Shown piece after piece: positions 32,507 to 41,009 of a DNA stretch of 61,872 nucleotides. The translations under genes and the position numbers were made by a program. The stretch's first letter is position 1. Each line of letters opens with the position of its first letter. The DNA lies in NCBI RefSeq assembly GCF_000423285.1, contig NZ_AUHR01000017.1:1-61872 (forward strand), read 5' to 3'. Source of the stretch: Laribacter hongkongensis DSM 14985 (GTDB taxonomy: Bacteria > Pseudomonadota > Gammaproteobacteria > Burkholderiales > Aquaspirillaceae). The notes beneath the pieces are model-generated. The model saw nothing but the letters and a program-made list of their open reading frames with translations, was not told where the DNA came from and did not search any database.

Positions 32507-34141
32507 GTGGAACGCGAATACATGGAATACGACGTAGTGATCGTCGGTGGGGGACCGGCCGGGCTGGCTGCGGCGATCCGTCTCAAGCAGCAGGCTGAAA
32601 AAGCCGGACGCGAAATCAGCGTCTGCCTGCTGGAAAAAGGGTCGGAAATCGGTGCCCACATCCTGTCGGGCGCCGTGATCGAAACCGGCGCACTGACCGA
32701 GCTGATTCCGGACTGGCGCGAGAAGGGTGCTCCCCTGAACACGCCGGCCGGGGCCGACCGTTTCATGTTCCTGACCGAGGGCAGCTCCATCACCCTGCCC
32801 ACGCCGCCGCAGATGCACAACCACGGCAATTACATTGTCAGTCTGGGCAATTTCTGCCGCTGGCTGGGTGAGCAGGCCGAGGCGCTGGGAGTGGAAATCT
32901 ACCCAGGTTTTGCCGCTGCCGAGGTGCTCTACAACGAGGATGGCTCGGTCAAGGGTGTGGCCACAGGCGACATGGGGCTGGACCGCGAAGGCCGGCAGAC
33001 CGACGCCTGGCAGCCGGGCATGGAGCTGTGGGCCAAGCAGACCCTGTTTGCCGAGGGCTGTCGCGGCTCGCTGACCAAGCTCCTGATGGAGCGCTTCAAC
33101 CTCAATGACGGTGCCGATCCGCAGACTTTCGGCATCGGCATCAAGGAACTGTGGGAGGTGAAGCCGGAGCTGCACAAGCCGGGTACGGTGACGCACACGG
33201 TCGGCTGGCCGCTGGATACCAAAACCTACGGCGGCTCGTTCATGTATCACCTGGAAAACAACCAGGTGGTCGTAGGATTTGTTGTCGGTCTGGATTACCA
33301 GAACCCGCACATGTCGCCCTACGACGAGTTCCAGCGTTTCAAGACACACCCGGCCATTCGTGGTGTCTTTGAAGGTGGCCGCCGCATTGCCTATGGCGCA
33401 CGTGCACTGGCCGAAGGCGGGCTGCAATCGCTGCCGAAGCTGACCTTCCCCGGCGGCATGCTGATCGGTGACACTGCCGGTTTCCTTAACGTACCGAAGA
33501 TCAAGGGTACGCACACGGCCATGAAATCGGCCATGCTGGCCGCCGATGCGGTGTTTGACCTTCTGGGACAGGATTCCCCGGCGGCTGAAGCAACGGCTTA
33601 TCCGGCGAAGCTCAGGCAGTCCTGGCTGCATGACGAACTCTTCACCGTGCGCAACATCCGGCCGTCGTTCCACTGGGGCCTGTTTCCGGCCATCGCGTAT
33701 TCGGCCATCGACACGTACCTGTTCCGTGGCCGGGCGCCGTGGACGCTGCATCACAAGCAGCCGGACAACATGACGCTCAAACCGGCCAGCCAGATGCCGA
33801 AGATCAACTATCCGAAGCCGGACGGGGTCCTAACGTTCGACAAGCTGTCGAACGTGTTTTTCTCCAGTACCAACCACCGCGAGGACGAGCCGATCCACCT
33901 GCGGCTGAGGGACCCCGCGGTACCGGTCAAGGTCAATCTGGCCCTCTACGATGCACCGGAGCAGCGTTACTGTCCGGCCGGCGTGTACGAAATCGTCGGA
34001 CAGGACAGCGGCGTGCCGCAATTGCAGATCAATGCGCAGAACTGCGTGCACTGCAAGACCTGTGACATCAAGGACCCGACACAGAACATTACCTGGACGA
34101 CGCCGGAAGGCGGTGGCGGGCCGAACTATCCAAACATGTAA
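32507..34141 (+). CDS. Electron transfer flavoprotein-ubiquinone oxidoreductase
   Basis: A 544-residue membrane-associated flavoprotein that moves electrons from reduced ETF to ubiquinone. It has an N-terminal FAD-binding motif VVIVGGGPAGLAAAIRL, a central quinone-binding region, and a C-terminal 4Fe-4S site with cysteines in QNCVHCKTCDIKDPTQNI plus an upstream cysteine in QRYCPAGVYE. The start is GTG at 32507 with AAGGAGG six bases upstream; ATG 32522 is a possible alternative. It completes the route that begins with EtfBA and the two dehydrogenases. Confidence 0.95.
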   Translation: MEREYMEYDVVIVGGGPAGLAAAIRLKQQAEKAGREISVCLLEKGSEIGAHILSGAVIETGALTELIPDWREKGAPLNTPAGADRFMFLTEGSSITLPTPPQMHNHGNYIVSLGNFCRWLGEQAEALGVEIYPGFAAAEVLYNEDGSVKGVATGDMGLDREGRQTDAWQPGMELWAKQTLFAEGCRGSLTKLLMERFNLNDGADPQTFGIGIKELWEVKPELHKPGTVTHTVGWPLDTKTYGGSFMYHLENNQVVVGFVVGLDYQNPHMSPYDEFQRFKTHPAIRGVFEGGRRIAYGARALAEGGLQSLPKLTFPGGMLIGDTAGFLNVPKIKGTHTAMKSAMLAADAVFDLLGQDSPAAEATAYPAKLRQSWLHDELFTVRNIRPSFHWGLFPAIAYSAIDTYLFRGRAPWTLHHKQPDNMTLKPASQMPKINYPKPDGVLTFDKLSNVFFSSTNHREDEPIHLRLRDPAVPVKVNLALYDAPEQRYCPAGVYEIVGQDSGVPQLQINAQNCVHCKTCDIKDPTQNITWTTPEGGGGPNYPNM

Positions 34142-34180
34142 TGTCTTCCGGCAATTTTTCAGGTTGATTTGATGGTAAAT

Positions 34181-34211
34181 GCATCGCCCGCGCTTTTGCT
34201 GCGGGCGATGC
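34181..34211 (+). terminator. Terminator-like hairpin after ETF-QO
   Basis: An 11-bp perfect stem GCATCGCCCGC / GCGGGCGATGC with a 9-base loop. There is no T-run after it, so it may only stabilise the mRNA end. Confidence 0.5.
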
Positions 34212-34284
34212 TGTATCCAAAGGTGTGTCTCCGGGCCGGAACCGTCACAATAGCGGCTGTTTGTCCCGTCAGGAGTCATTACGC

Positions 34285-35028
34285 ATGGATGTGATTGAAC
34301 TGGTCAGTCGCCTGGATACATTGCTGGAACCGTGGAAATTCAAGGATTACTGTCCGAACGGCCTGCAGGTCGAAGGTGCCCGGCGGATCGAGCGGGTCGT
34401 GTGTGGCGTGACGGCCAGCCAGGCGTTGCTGGACGAAGCCGTGCGGCTGGATGCCGATGCGGTCCTGGTGCATCACGGCTACTTCTGGAAGGGCGAACCT
34501 GCTGCCGTCACCGGCATCAAGCGGCAACGGCTGGCAACCCTGCTGGCCAACAACCTGCACCTGCTGGCTTACCATCTGCCGCTGGATGCCCACCCGCAGT
34601 TCGGCAACAACGCAGGCCTGGCGCAGGCGCTGGGGTTGCAGACGCAGGGAACCGCGGGCGAGCAAGGATTGCTGGCCTGGGGTGTGCCGGAAAATTCATG
34701 CAATGTGGGTGAGCTGGCGCTGCGCACCTCCGGGGCCCTGGAGCGTCTGCCATTGGTGATCGGCTCCCTGGAGCGGCCGGTCCGGCGCGTTGCCTGGTGT
34801 ACCGGGGGCGGGCAGGGCATGTTTGCCGATGCAGTCGATCTGGGCGTCGATGCCTTCATTACCGGCGAGGCGTCGGAGTACTGCTGTCATCTGGCCCGCG
34901 AAAGCGGAGTGGCGTTCCTGGCGGCCGGTCATCATGCCACCGAGCGCTTTGGCGTGCAGTCCCTGACCCGCTGGCTGCGGGAACAAGGGCTGGATGCCCG
35001 TTATGTCGAAATCGACAATCCGATCTGA
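34285..35028 (+). CDS. Nif3-like dinuclear metal centre protein (YbgI family)
   Basis: A 247-residue Nif3/YbgI family protein that forms hexameric toroids with a two-metal site; also annotated as GTP cyclohydrolase 1 type 2-like. Metal ligands are visible in VLVHHGYFWKG, YHLPLDAHPQFGNN and the C-terminal AAGHHATERFG. The ATG at 34285 follows CAGGAG. The cellular function of the family is unsettled. It precedes the bc1 operon but is separated from it by a promoter-containing gap. Confidence 0.88.
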   Translation: MDVIELVSRLDTLLEPWKFKDYCPNGLQVEGARRIERVVCGVTASQALLDEAVRLDADAVLVHHGYFWKGEPAAVTGIKRQRLATLLANNLHLLAYHLPLDAHPQFGNNAGLAQALGLQTQGTAGEQGLLAWGVPENSCNVGELALRTSGALERLPLVIGSLERPVRRVAWCTGGGQGMFADAVDLGVDAFITGEASEYCCHLARESGVAFLAAGHHATERFGVQSLTRWLREQGLDARYVEIDNPI

Positions 35029-35104
35029 GTGGTTGTTTTTGTAGATAATTTTTGAAGCTAGACCATTCCCGCAGAAGTTGCAGGGAGATTTTGCCTGGCT
35101 CGGC

Positions 35105-35133
35105 TTTAAGCCATACGGGTATTCAGTTAAAAT
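35105..35133 (+). promoter_or_regulatory. petA: Putative petABC promoter
   Basis: TTTAAG (35105-35110), 17-base spacer, TAAAAT (35128-35133), 41 bases before petA. The only clear promoter-like pair in the 145-base gap. Confidence 0.5.
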
Positions 35134-35173
35134 CACGTGGTTTAGCCAGATTTCTTGTTTGAGGATCAAACCA

Positions 35174-35758
35174 ATGAGTGAGCAGCAAGTCGACAAGGGT
35201 CGCCGCCGCTTCCTGACGCTGGCCACCAGCGCCGCTGGTGGTGTGGCTGCCGTCGGTGTGGCAACCCCGTTCCTGCTGAGCTTCTTCCCGTCCGAGCGGG
35301 CGAAGGCTGCCGGCGCACCGGTGGAAGTGGACATCAGCAAGCTGGAGCCGGGTCAGAAAATCAACGTCGAGTGGCGTGGCAAGCCGGTATGGGTGCTGTC
35401 GCGTACGCCGGAACAACTGCAGAACCTTCCCAAGCTGGACGGCAAGCTGGTTGATCCGAAATCGGAAATGCCCCAGCAGCCCGTGTATTGCCAGAACGCC
35501 ACCCGCTCGATCAAGCCGGAGATCATGGTTGCCGTCGGCATCTGTACCCACCTTGGCTGTTCGCCGACCTTCCGTCCGGACCTCGCACCGGCCGACCTCG
35601 GTGCGGACTGGCTGGGTGGCTTCTACTGCCCGTGTCACGGCTCCAAGTTTGACCTGGCTGCCCGGGTGTACTCCGGTGTTCCGGCCCCGTCCAACTTGGA
35701 AATTCCGCCGCACAAGTACCTGAGCGACACCGCGCTGCTGATCGGTGATGACAAGTAA
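35174..35758 (+). CDS. petA: Ubiquinol-cytochrome c reductase iron-sulfur (Rieske) subunit
   Basis: The 194-residue Rieske subunit of the cytochrome bc1 complex. A twin-arginine-type N-terminus (GRRRFLTLATSAAGG) leads into the single membrane anchor. The 2Fe-2S cluster ligands are in CTHLGCSPTF and CPCHGSKFD. It transfers electrons from ubiquinol to cytochrome c1. First gene of petA-petB-petC, with petB 16 bases downstream. Confidence 0.96.
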   Translation: MSEQQVDKGRRRFLTLATSAAGGVAAVGVATPFLLSFFPSERAKAAGAPVEVDISKLEPGQKINVEWRGKPVWVLSRTPEQLQNLPKLDGKLVDPKSEMPQQPVYCQNATRSIKPEIMVAVGICTHLGCSPTFRPDLAPADLGADWLGGFYCPCHGSKFDLAARVYSGVPAPSNLEIPPHKYLSDTALLIGDDK

Positions 35759-35774
35759 TAAAGAGGCGAAACAC

Positions 35775-37094
35775 ATGAGCAAGCAACAAGCGGTCCTTGA
35801 CTGGATCGACGCGCGCTTTCCCCTGACGTCGACCTGGAAAGCCCACGTCTCCGAGTATTACGCACCGAAGAACTTCAATTTCTGGTACTTCTTCGGTTCG
35901 CTCGCCATGCTGGTGCTGGTCATCCAGATCGTCACCGGCATCTTCCTGACGATGAACTACAAGCCGGATGCGGCCACCGCCTTCTACTCGGTGGAATACA
36001 TCATGCGCGACGTGGCCGGTGGCTGGATCATCCGTTACATGCACTCGACCGGCGCCTCGATGTTCTTCGTCGTGGTGTACCTGCACATGTTCCGTGGCCT
36101 GATCTACGGCTCGTACAAGGCTCCGCGCGAACTGGTGTGGGTGTTCGGCTGTCTGATCTTCCTCGCACTGATGGCCGAAGCCTTCATGGGCTACCTGCTG
36201 CCGTGGGGGCAGATGTCGTTCTGGGGTGCCCAGGTGATCGTCAACCTGTTCGGTTCCATCCCGGTGATCGGTCCGGACCTGTCGGTGTGGATCCGCGGCG
36301 ACTTCGTGGTGTCCGATGCCACCCTCAACCGCTTCTTCGCCCTGCACGTGATTGCCGTGCCGCTGGTGCTGCTGGGTCTGGTGGTCGCTCACCTGATCGC
36401 GCTGCACGAAGTCGGCTCGAACAACCCGGACGGTGTTGAAATCAAGAAGAACAAGGATCCGGTCACGCACATCCCGCTGGACGGCATTCCGTTCCACCCG
36501 TACTACACCGTCAAGGACATCCTGGGTGTGGTGGTGTTCCTGATCGTGTTCTCCGCCATCGTGTTCTTTGCTCCGGAAGGCGGCGGTTATTTCCTCGAAA
36601 AGCCGAACTTTGACCCGGCTGACCCGCTGAAGACCCCGCTGCACATTGCACCGGTCTGGTACTTCACTCCGTTCTACGCCATCCTGCGCGCCGTGCCGTC
36701 GTTCTTCGGTACCCAGGTGTGGGGTGTGCTGGCCATGGGTGGTGCCGTGGTGCTGATCGCCTTCCTGCCGTGGCTGGACAAGAGCCCGGTCAAGTCGATC
36801 CGTTACCGTGGTCCGAAGTTCAAGATTGCCGTCACCCTGTTCGTGATCGCCTTTATCGGTCTGGGTATCTTGGGGGCCATGCCGTCGACCAACGTGCGTA
36901 CCGTCATCGCCCAGTTGCTGTCGGTTGTCTACTTCCTGTTCTTCCTGGCCATGCCGTTCTACACCCGCAACGATATCGGCTCGGTGCCGGTGCCGGAGCG
37001 CGTGACCGAAACCAACGGCAAGCGTCAACTGACCTTCGCTGTGCTGGTGGCAATCGCTCTGGGCGGTGCCTGGGCATTTGCCAAGCTGGTTTGA
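35775..37094 (+). CDS. petB: Cytochrome b of the bc1 complex
   Basis: A 439-residue integral membrane subunit with about eight or nine helices that carries the two b haems and both quinone sites. Typical motifs include the haem-ligand histidines in RYMHSTGASMFFVVVYLHMFRG, GYLLPWGQMSFWGAQVI, and the Qo-site PEGGGYF variant of the PEW loop region. Second gene of the operon, 18 bases before petC. Confidence 0.95.
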   Translation: MSKQQAVLDWIDARFPLTSTWKAHVSEYYAPKNFNFWYFFGSLAMLVLVIQIVTGIFLTMNYKPDAATAFYSVEYIMRDVAGGWIIRYMHSTGASMFFVVVYLHMFRGLIYGSYKAPRELVWVFGCLIFLALMAEAFMGYLLPWGQMSFWGAQVIVNLFGSIPVIGPDLSVWIRGDFVVSDATLNRFFALHVIAVPLVLLGLVVAHLIALHEVGSNNPDGVEIKKNKDPVTHIPLDGIPFHPYYTVKDILGVVVFLIVFSAIVFFAPEGGGYFLEKPNFDPADPLKTPLHIAPVWYFTPFYAILRAVPSFFGTQVWGVLAMGGAVVLIAFLPWLDKSPVKSIRYRGPKFKIAVTLFVIAFIGLGILGAMPSTNVRTVIAQLLSVVYFLFFLAMPFYTRNDIGSVPVPERVTETNGKRQLTFAVLVAIALGGAWAFAKLV

Positions 37095-37112
37095 TTGAGG
37101 GAGCGACAAGTC

Positions 37113-37874
37113 ATGAAAAAAACCATCCGCCAATTCCTCGCCGCTACCCTGCTGCTGGCCCTGCCGGCAGGAGCTGCCATGGCCGCTGCTGCTGGTCCGG
37201 CCCTGGATCCGGCTCCGATTGACCTGCGGGATACCGAAAGCCTGCAGCGCGGTGCCCAGCTGTTCAACAACTACTGCCTGTCCTGCCACAGCGCCCAGGC
37301 CATGCGTTACAACCGGCTGCAGGACATCGCGCTGTCCGAGCAGCAGATCAAGGACAACCTGTTGCCGGCCAATGCCAAGATCGGTGACACCATGAAAGTG
37401 GCCATGCAGCCGCTGGACGGTGCCAACTGGTTTGGCGCCGTGCCGCCGGACCTGTCGGTGATGGCGCGTGCCCGGGGTGCAGACTACATCTACACCTACC
37501 TGCGCGGTTTCTACCGTGACGAAACCCGTCCGACCGGCTGGAACAACCTGGTGTTTGACAAGGTAGGCATGCCGCACGTGTTCTGGCAGTGGCAAGGCGA
37601 ACAGCGCCTCGTTACCGTCAAGGAAAACGGTCATGACGTGCAGAAACTGGAGCTGGTCACCCCCGGCACCATGACCCGCATGGTCAACGGCAAGCCGGAT
37701 ACCCGCGAGTTCGACCAGCGCATGGCCGACCTCACCAATTACATGGTATTCATGGGCGAGCCGTCCCAAGTCAAGCGTCACCAGGTCGGATACGTCGTAC
37801 TGATGTTCCTGGTTCTGGTCATGCTGCCGCTGGCCTACCTGCTGAAGAAGGAATACTGGAAAGACATACACTGA
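37113..37874 (+). CDS. petC: Cytochrome c1 of the bc1 complex
   Basis: A 253-residue subunit with a cleavable signal peptide (cleavage near AMAAAAG), a c-type haem site CLSCH (CXXCH) around residue 52, and a C-terminal membrane anchor (VGYVVLMFLVLVMLPLAYLL) ending in basic residues. It passes electrons from the Rieske protein to soluble cytochrome c. Last gene of petABC, closed by the terminator at 37893. Confidence 0.95.
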   Translation: MKKTIRQFLAATLLLALPAGAAMAAAAGPALDPAPIDLRDTESLQRGAQLFNNYCLSCHSAQAMRYNRLQDIALSEQQIKDNLLPANAKIGDTMKVAMQPLDGANWFGAVPPDLSVMARARGADYIYTYLRGFYRDETRPTGWNNLVFDKVGMPHVFWQWQGEQRLVTVKENGHDVQKLELVTPGTMTRMVNGKPDTREFDQRMADLTNYMVFMGEPSQVKRHQVGYVVLMFLVLVMLPLAYLLKKEYWKDIH

Positions 37875-37892
37875 TTCCAGTAACGTGAAATG

Positions 37893-37924
37893 ACAGGCGG
37901 ATCAATTGGTCCGCCTGTTTTCAT
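37893..37924 (+). terminator. Terminator after petABC
   Basis: A perfect 9-bp stem ACAGGCGGA / TCCGCCTGT (37893-37918) with an 8-base loop and a TTTCATTT tail. Confidence 0.85.
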
Positions 37925-38056
37925 TTGTGGATCAATGGCTTGCGGTTCTTGTCTGGCAAGGGCCTGGAGGGCAGTGCTACAATCCCGCTGATTGCCCGCC
38001 CCACGGCAGGTGGGGTGTTCATGCCGGATATTTATTTTGAAAAGGTTGCCGCCAAA

Positions 38057-38659
38057 ATGATGACACTGTATTCGGGTACGACCGATCCCTTCAGCCACCG
38101 CTGCCGTATCGTATTGTTCGAAAAAGGCATGGATTTCCAGATCCAGGATGTGGACGTGCTGAACAAGCCGGAAGACCTTGCGGTCATGAATCCGTACAAC
38201 GAAGTGCCGGTCCTGGTCGAGCGTGACCTGATCCTGTACGAATCCAACATCATCAACGAATACATCGACGAGCGTTTTCCGCATCCGCAGCTGATGCCGG
38301 CCGATCCGATCATGCGTGCCCGTGCCCGCCTGTTCCTGCACCGCTTCGAAAACGAGCTGTTCACCCATGTGAAAACCTTGGAAGGTGCACCGAAAAAGGC
38401 CGAGGCCGAAAAAGCCCGCGAAGCCATCCGTGACAGCCTGACCACCATTGCTCCGGTGTTTTCTCGGCAGAAATTCATGCTGGGTGACGAGTTCTCCATG
38501 ATCGACGTGGCCATTGCCCCGCTGCTGTGGCGCCTCGAGCATTACGGCATTGATCTTGGCAAGGCTGCTGCTCCGATCCTGAAGTACTCCGAGCGCATCT
38601 TCACCCGCCAGGCCTTTATTGATTCGCTGACTCCGGCCGAAAAGGCCATGCGCAAATAA
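38057..38659 (+). CDS. sspA: Stringent starvation protein A
   Basis: A 200-residue glutathione-S-transferase-fold protein that binds RNA polymerase and alters transcription in stationary phase. The N-terminus MMTLYSGTTDPFSHRCRIVL and the motif NIINEYIDERFPHPQLMP are close to Neisseria and E. coli SspA. The start at 38057 is chosen by homology; ATG 38021 would add twelve residues. Its stop overlaps the sspB start by one base (TAATG). Confidence 0.95.
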   Translation: MMTLYSGTTDPFSHRCRIVLFEKGMDFQIQDVDVLNKPEDLAVMNPYNEVPVLVERDLILYESNIINEYIDERFPHPQLMPADPIMRARARLFLHRFENELFTHVKTLEGAPKKAEAEKAREAIRDSLTTIAPVFSRQKFMLGDEFSMIDVAIAPLLWRLEHYGIDLGKAAAPILKYSERIFTRQAFIDSLTPAEKAMRK

Positions 38660-39081
38660 TGAGCGTTTCGACCAAACCCTATCTGGTGCGAGCCCTGTGG
38701 CAGTGGTGTGTCGACAACGGTCACACGCCGTATCTGGCCGTCTGGGTCAATGACCGGGTACAGGTGCCGCATCAGTACGTGCGCGACAACGAGATTGTCC
38801 TCAACATCGCACCCTCTGCCACGCAGGGGCTGGATATCGGCAACGACTGGATCAGTTTTTCCGCCCGTTTTGGTGGCATTTCCCAGCAGATCCATGTGCC
38901 GGTAGGCAATGTCGTGTCCATTTTCGCCCGGGAAACCGGCGAAGGGATGGGGTTTGAGCTGGAGGATGAGCAGTCGGAAGGGCTGCACGCCCTGGATGAA
39001 GATGGCAGTGACGGACATGAGGCCGGAGTACCGCCTCCCGAACCCTCTGGAGGGGGAAGCCGCTTGCGCATCGTCAAGTGA
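38659..39081 (+). CDS. sspB: ClpXP specificity-enhancing factor SspB
   Basis: A 140-residue adaptor that delivers ssrA-tagged proteins to ClpXP. The folded N-terminal part binds the tag (FGGISQQIHVPVGNVVSIFA lies in it), and a flexible acidic linker leads to the short C-terminal ClpX-binding tail, here LRIVK. Translationally coupled to sspA. Confidence 0.94.
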   Translation: MSVSTKPYLVRALWQWCVDNGHTPYLAVWVNDRVQVPHQYVRDNEIVLNIAPSATQGLDIGNDWISFSARFGGISQQIHVPVGNVVSIFARETGEGMGFELEDEQSEGLHALDEDGSDGHEAGVPPPEPSGGGSRLRIVK

Positions 39082-39096
39082 AGATGCCAGTAAATG

Positions 39097-39128
39097 AAAT
39101 CACCGGCCTTGAGCTGGTGATTTTTTTG
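39097..39128 (+). terminator. Terminator after sspAB
   Basis: Stem AAATCACC / GGTGATTT (39097-39123) with an 11-base loop, followed by a run of T residues to 39127. Confidence 0.85.
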
Positions 39129-39129
39129 T

Positions 39130-39410
39130 CTTTGATTCCGGATTGAGTAGGGGGTGCCCAAAATTTGGGCAAACCGGATTTCCCTTGCTGGCAGAATGAC
39201 TTGAAGCGGTTATCCACACTTTTTCCTGTCAGCCATCCCCGCCGGGCGGGGGCAACTGGAACAGTGTGCTGTGGACAACTTTTCCCGGGTTACAAGCTGC
39301 CTAAAAAACAGACGGTAGTTAATTTCTACGTAAAAACAGCGGTTTATGCTGTTTGTCCACAGCCGGTGCACATTGCCGTGCTGCCGTTCTGGGGATAAAC
39401 ACACAGCTGG
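39130..39410. other. Non-coding AT-rich region with DnaA boxes
   Basis: No credible gene is found between the sspB terminator and the DUF3592 gene stop. It holds four DnaA-box-like 9-mers: TTATCCACA (39210-39218, perfect), TGTGGACAA (39270-39278, reverse orientation), TTGTCCACA (39353-39361) and TGGGGATAA (39390-39398, reverse, one mismatch). An AT-rich stretch lies at 39300-39350. A palindrome TGCCCAAA-A-TTTGGGCA (39155-39171) lies between two CCGGATT direct repeats (39138-39144, 39174-39180). It may be a DnaA-binding or titration locus. Confidence 0.55.
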
Positions 39411-39860
39411 TCAGCCGTGCAGCAAGAAGTATCCCGCAATCAGGGCCACGGCCAGCGCCAGACCAATGCCGGCCCAGACAGTCCAGTGGCGACCGGTTTC
39501 CAGCACGCTTTCTGCCGGATTGGCCGGGTTGACGTACACCCAGACCGGGCTGCCGCCCGGATAGCGGGCAGCAATTTCGGCCTCGGGAGCTTCGGTCGTG
39601 CTGTAGCCCGGTTCGGGGAAACGGCGCTGGGTGCCGGCATATGGCCGGCCATCCACTTCATAGCGATAGTGGATGATCGCCTTGTAATCCCACTGGCGCT
39701 CGTTGGAGCGCGCTGCCCGCCGGTCAACCAGGCTTTCCGTTACCGTTCCCTGTACCCGGCGCCAGTCCTGGCTGGCCACGGCCTTTTCGCCCTGGCGATA
39801 CAGCATCAGGGCGCCGGCCAGTGCCATGACGATCAGGCCGGTCAGTACGATCCAGCGCAT
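39411..39860 (-). CDS. DUF3592 membrane protein
   Basis: A 149-residue protein with an N-terminal and a C-terminal membrane helix flanking a small beta-rich domain. The pattern W-(x)-V-x-G-T-V near the start, a tyrosine-rich strand (IHYRYEVDGRPYAG) and VWVYVNPANPAESVL identifies the DUF3592 family. Function unknown. Its start overlaps the ruvX stop by one base, so it is the last gene of an algH-ruvX-DUF3592 unit. Confidence 0.8.
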   Translation of the reverse strand: MRWIVLTGLIVMALAGALMLYRQGEKAVASQDWRRVQGTVTESLVDRRAARSNERQWDYKAIIHYRYEVDGRPYAGTQRRFPEPGYSTTEAPEAEIAARYPGGSPVWVYVNPANPAESVLETGRHWTVWAGIGLALAVALIAGYFLLHG

Positions 39861-40327
39861 CAGTCGTCCTTGCCCTCTGCCATCGGCCGGGTCGGGTCGA
39901 ATGCCTCACCGCCCTGGTCGAAAAAGCTTTGCAGGATGACCTGGGCTGCCACCTGGTCCAGTACCGGCTTCTGCTTGCGGCCACGCCGGCCGGATTCGCG
40001 CAGCAGGTCTTCCGCCAGCAGCGAACTGTGACGCTCGTCCACCAGTACCACCGGCAGGCCGAAACGGCCGTGCAGGCGCTGGGCAAACCGCCGGGCCAGC
40101 CGGGTCATCTCGTGCGGCGTACCGTCGGCATGCGTGGGCAGGCCGACCACCAGACCGCTGATCTGCCATTCGCCGATCAGGGCTGCAATGCGGGCAAACC
40201 GGCTGTCATTGTCCGGCGCACTCAGGGTTTCCAGCGGATGGGCGATGCCGACCAGCCGGTCACCGACTGCAATACCGATGCGGGCTTCGCCGAAATCAAA
40301 GCCCAGCCAGCTGCCTTGTGCCTGCAT
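39860..40327 (-). CDS. ruvX: Putative pre-16S rRNA nuclease / Holliday junction resolvase (YqgF)
   Basis: A 155-residue RNase-H-fold protein of the YqgF/RuvX family, implicated in 16S rRNA 5'-end processing and related to Holliday junction resolvases. The N-terminal acidic residue lies in WLGFDFGEARIGIAVGD, followed by VVGLPTHADGTPHE and the C-terminal VDERHSSLLAEDLL and DQVAAQVILQ motifs. Coupled by one-base overlaps to algH upstream and the DUF3592 gene downstream. algH-yqgF is a conserved pair. Confidence 0.93.
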   Translation of the reverse strand: MQAQGSWLGFDFGEARIGIAVGDRLVGIAHPLETLSAPDNDSRFARIAALIGEWQISGLVVGLPTHADGTPHEMTRLARRFAQRLHGRFGLPVVLVDERHSSLLAEDLLRESGRRGRKQKPVLDQVAAQVILQSFFDQGGEAFDPTRPMAEGKDD

Positions 40328-40887
40328 CAGGCATGCCCCGCGCTGCCGAACAGGGCCGAAGGCTCGATGCCCAGCAGCCGGATGGCGGCGTCGTAACGGT
40401 CGGCCACCGGCAGGTCAAAGACGATGCGCATGTCGGCCGGCACCGTCAGCCAGGCATTCTGTGCCAGTTCGTGTTCCAGTTGCCCGGGTTCCCAGCCGGC
40501 GTAACCCAGTGTCACGATCAGGCGCTCTGGCCCCTCGTGGTGGCTGACAGCCGCCAGCACGTCGCGCGACGTGGTCAGCGCCACGTTGTCGGTCACGGTC
40601 AGCGACGACTGCCAGTTGCCGATCGGCTCGTGCAGCACGAAGCCGCGGTCGGACTGGACCGGACCGCCGACAAACACCGGCAGGCCCACCTGGTCGGGCC
40701 GGCAGCCATCAAGGCCGATCTGCCCCAGGAGGCTGTCCAGCGTCAGGTCGGCACCGTGATTGATGATCACGCCCATGGCGCCCTGCTCACCGTGGTCGCA
40801 CATGTAAACCACCGCGCGGGCAAACAGGGAATCCTCCATGTCCGGCATGGCGATCAGGAAATGGTGCGAAAGGCAGAGAGTGTCCAT
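40327..40887 (-). CDS. UPF0301 protein YqgE/AlgH
   Basis: A 186-residue protein of the YqgE/AlgH family. The start at 40887 gives MDTLCLSHHFLIAMPDMEDS, the usual family N-terminus; the frame remains open upstream but is unlike the family. The motif GAMGVIINHGAD and GYAGWEPGQLEHELAQNAWL are diagnostic. Its molecular role is not settled. First gene of the - strand unit, divergent from smc. Confidence 0.9.
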   Translation of the reverse strand: MDTLCLSHHFLIAMPDMEDSLFARAVVYMCDHGEQGAMGVIINHGADLTLDSLLGQIGLDGCRPDQVGLPVFVGGPVQSDRGFVLHEPIGNWQSSLTVTDNVALTTSRDVLAAVSHHEGPERLIVTLGYAGWEPGQLEHELAQNAWLTVPADMRIVFDLPVADRYDAAIRLLGIEPSALFGSAGHA

Positions 40888-41009
40888 GTGCCGATTATGG
40901 CATGGCTCACCGGCCCGCGGCATGCCGCACCGGCGGCGAAGGCTGCCCGGCCGGCCGGCAAGCCCGGTAGAATCCGCCTCTTTCCTGCTTACCGGATATC
41001 CCTGCAACC

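Noticed and set aside
39165-39398. 77-codon frame in the sspB-DUF3592 gap
   Set aside because: No ribosome site or family match; it covers the DnaA boxes and palindrome, which better explain the sequence.
39130-39410. Chromosomal replication origin
   Set aside because: DnaA boxes are present, but + strand genes and the + strand rRNA operon continue on both sides, dnaA and parAB are absent, and no strand switch is seen. Kept only as a DnaA-box cluster.
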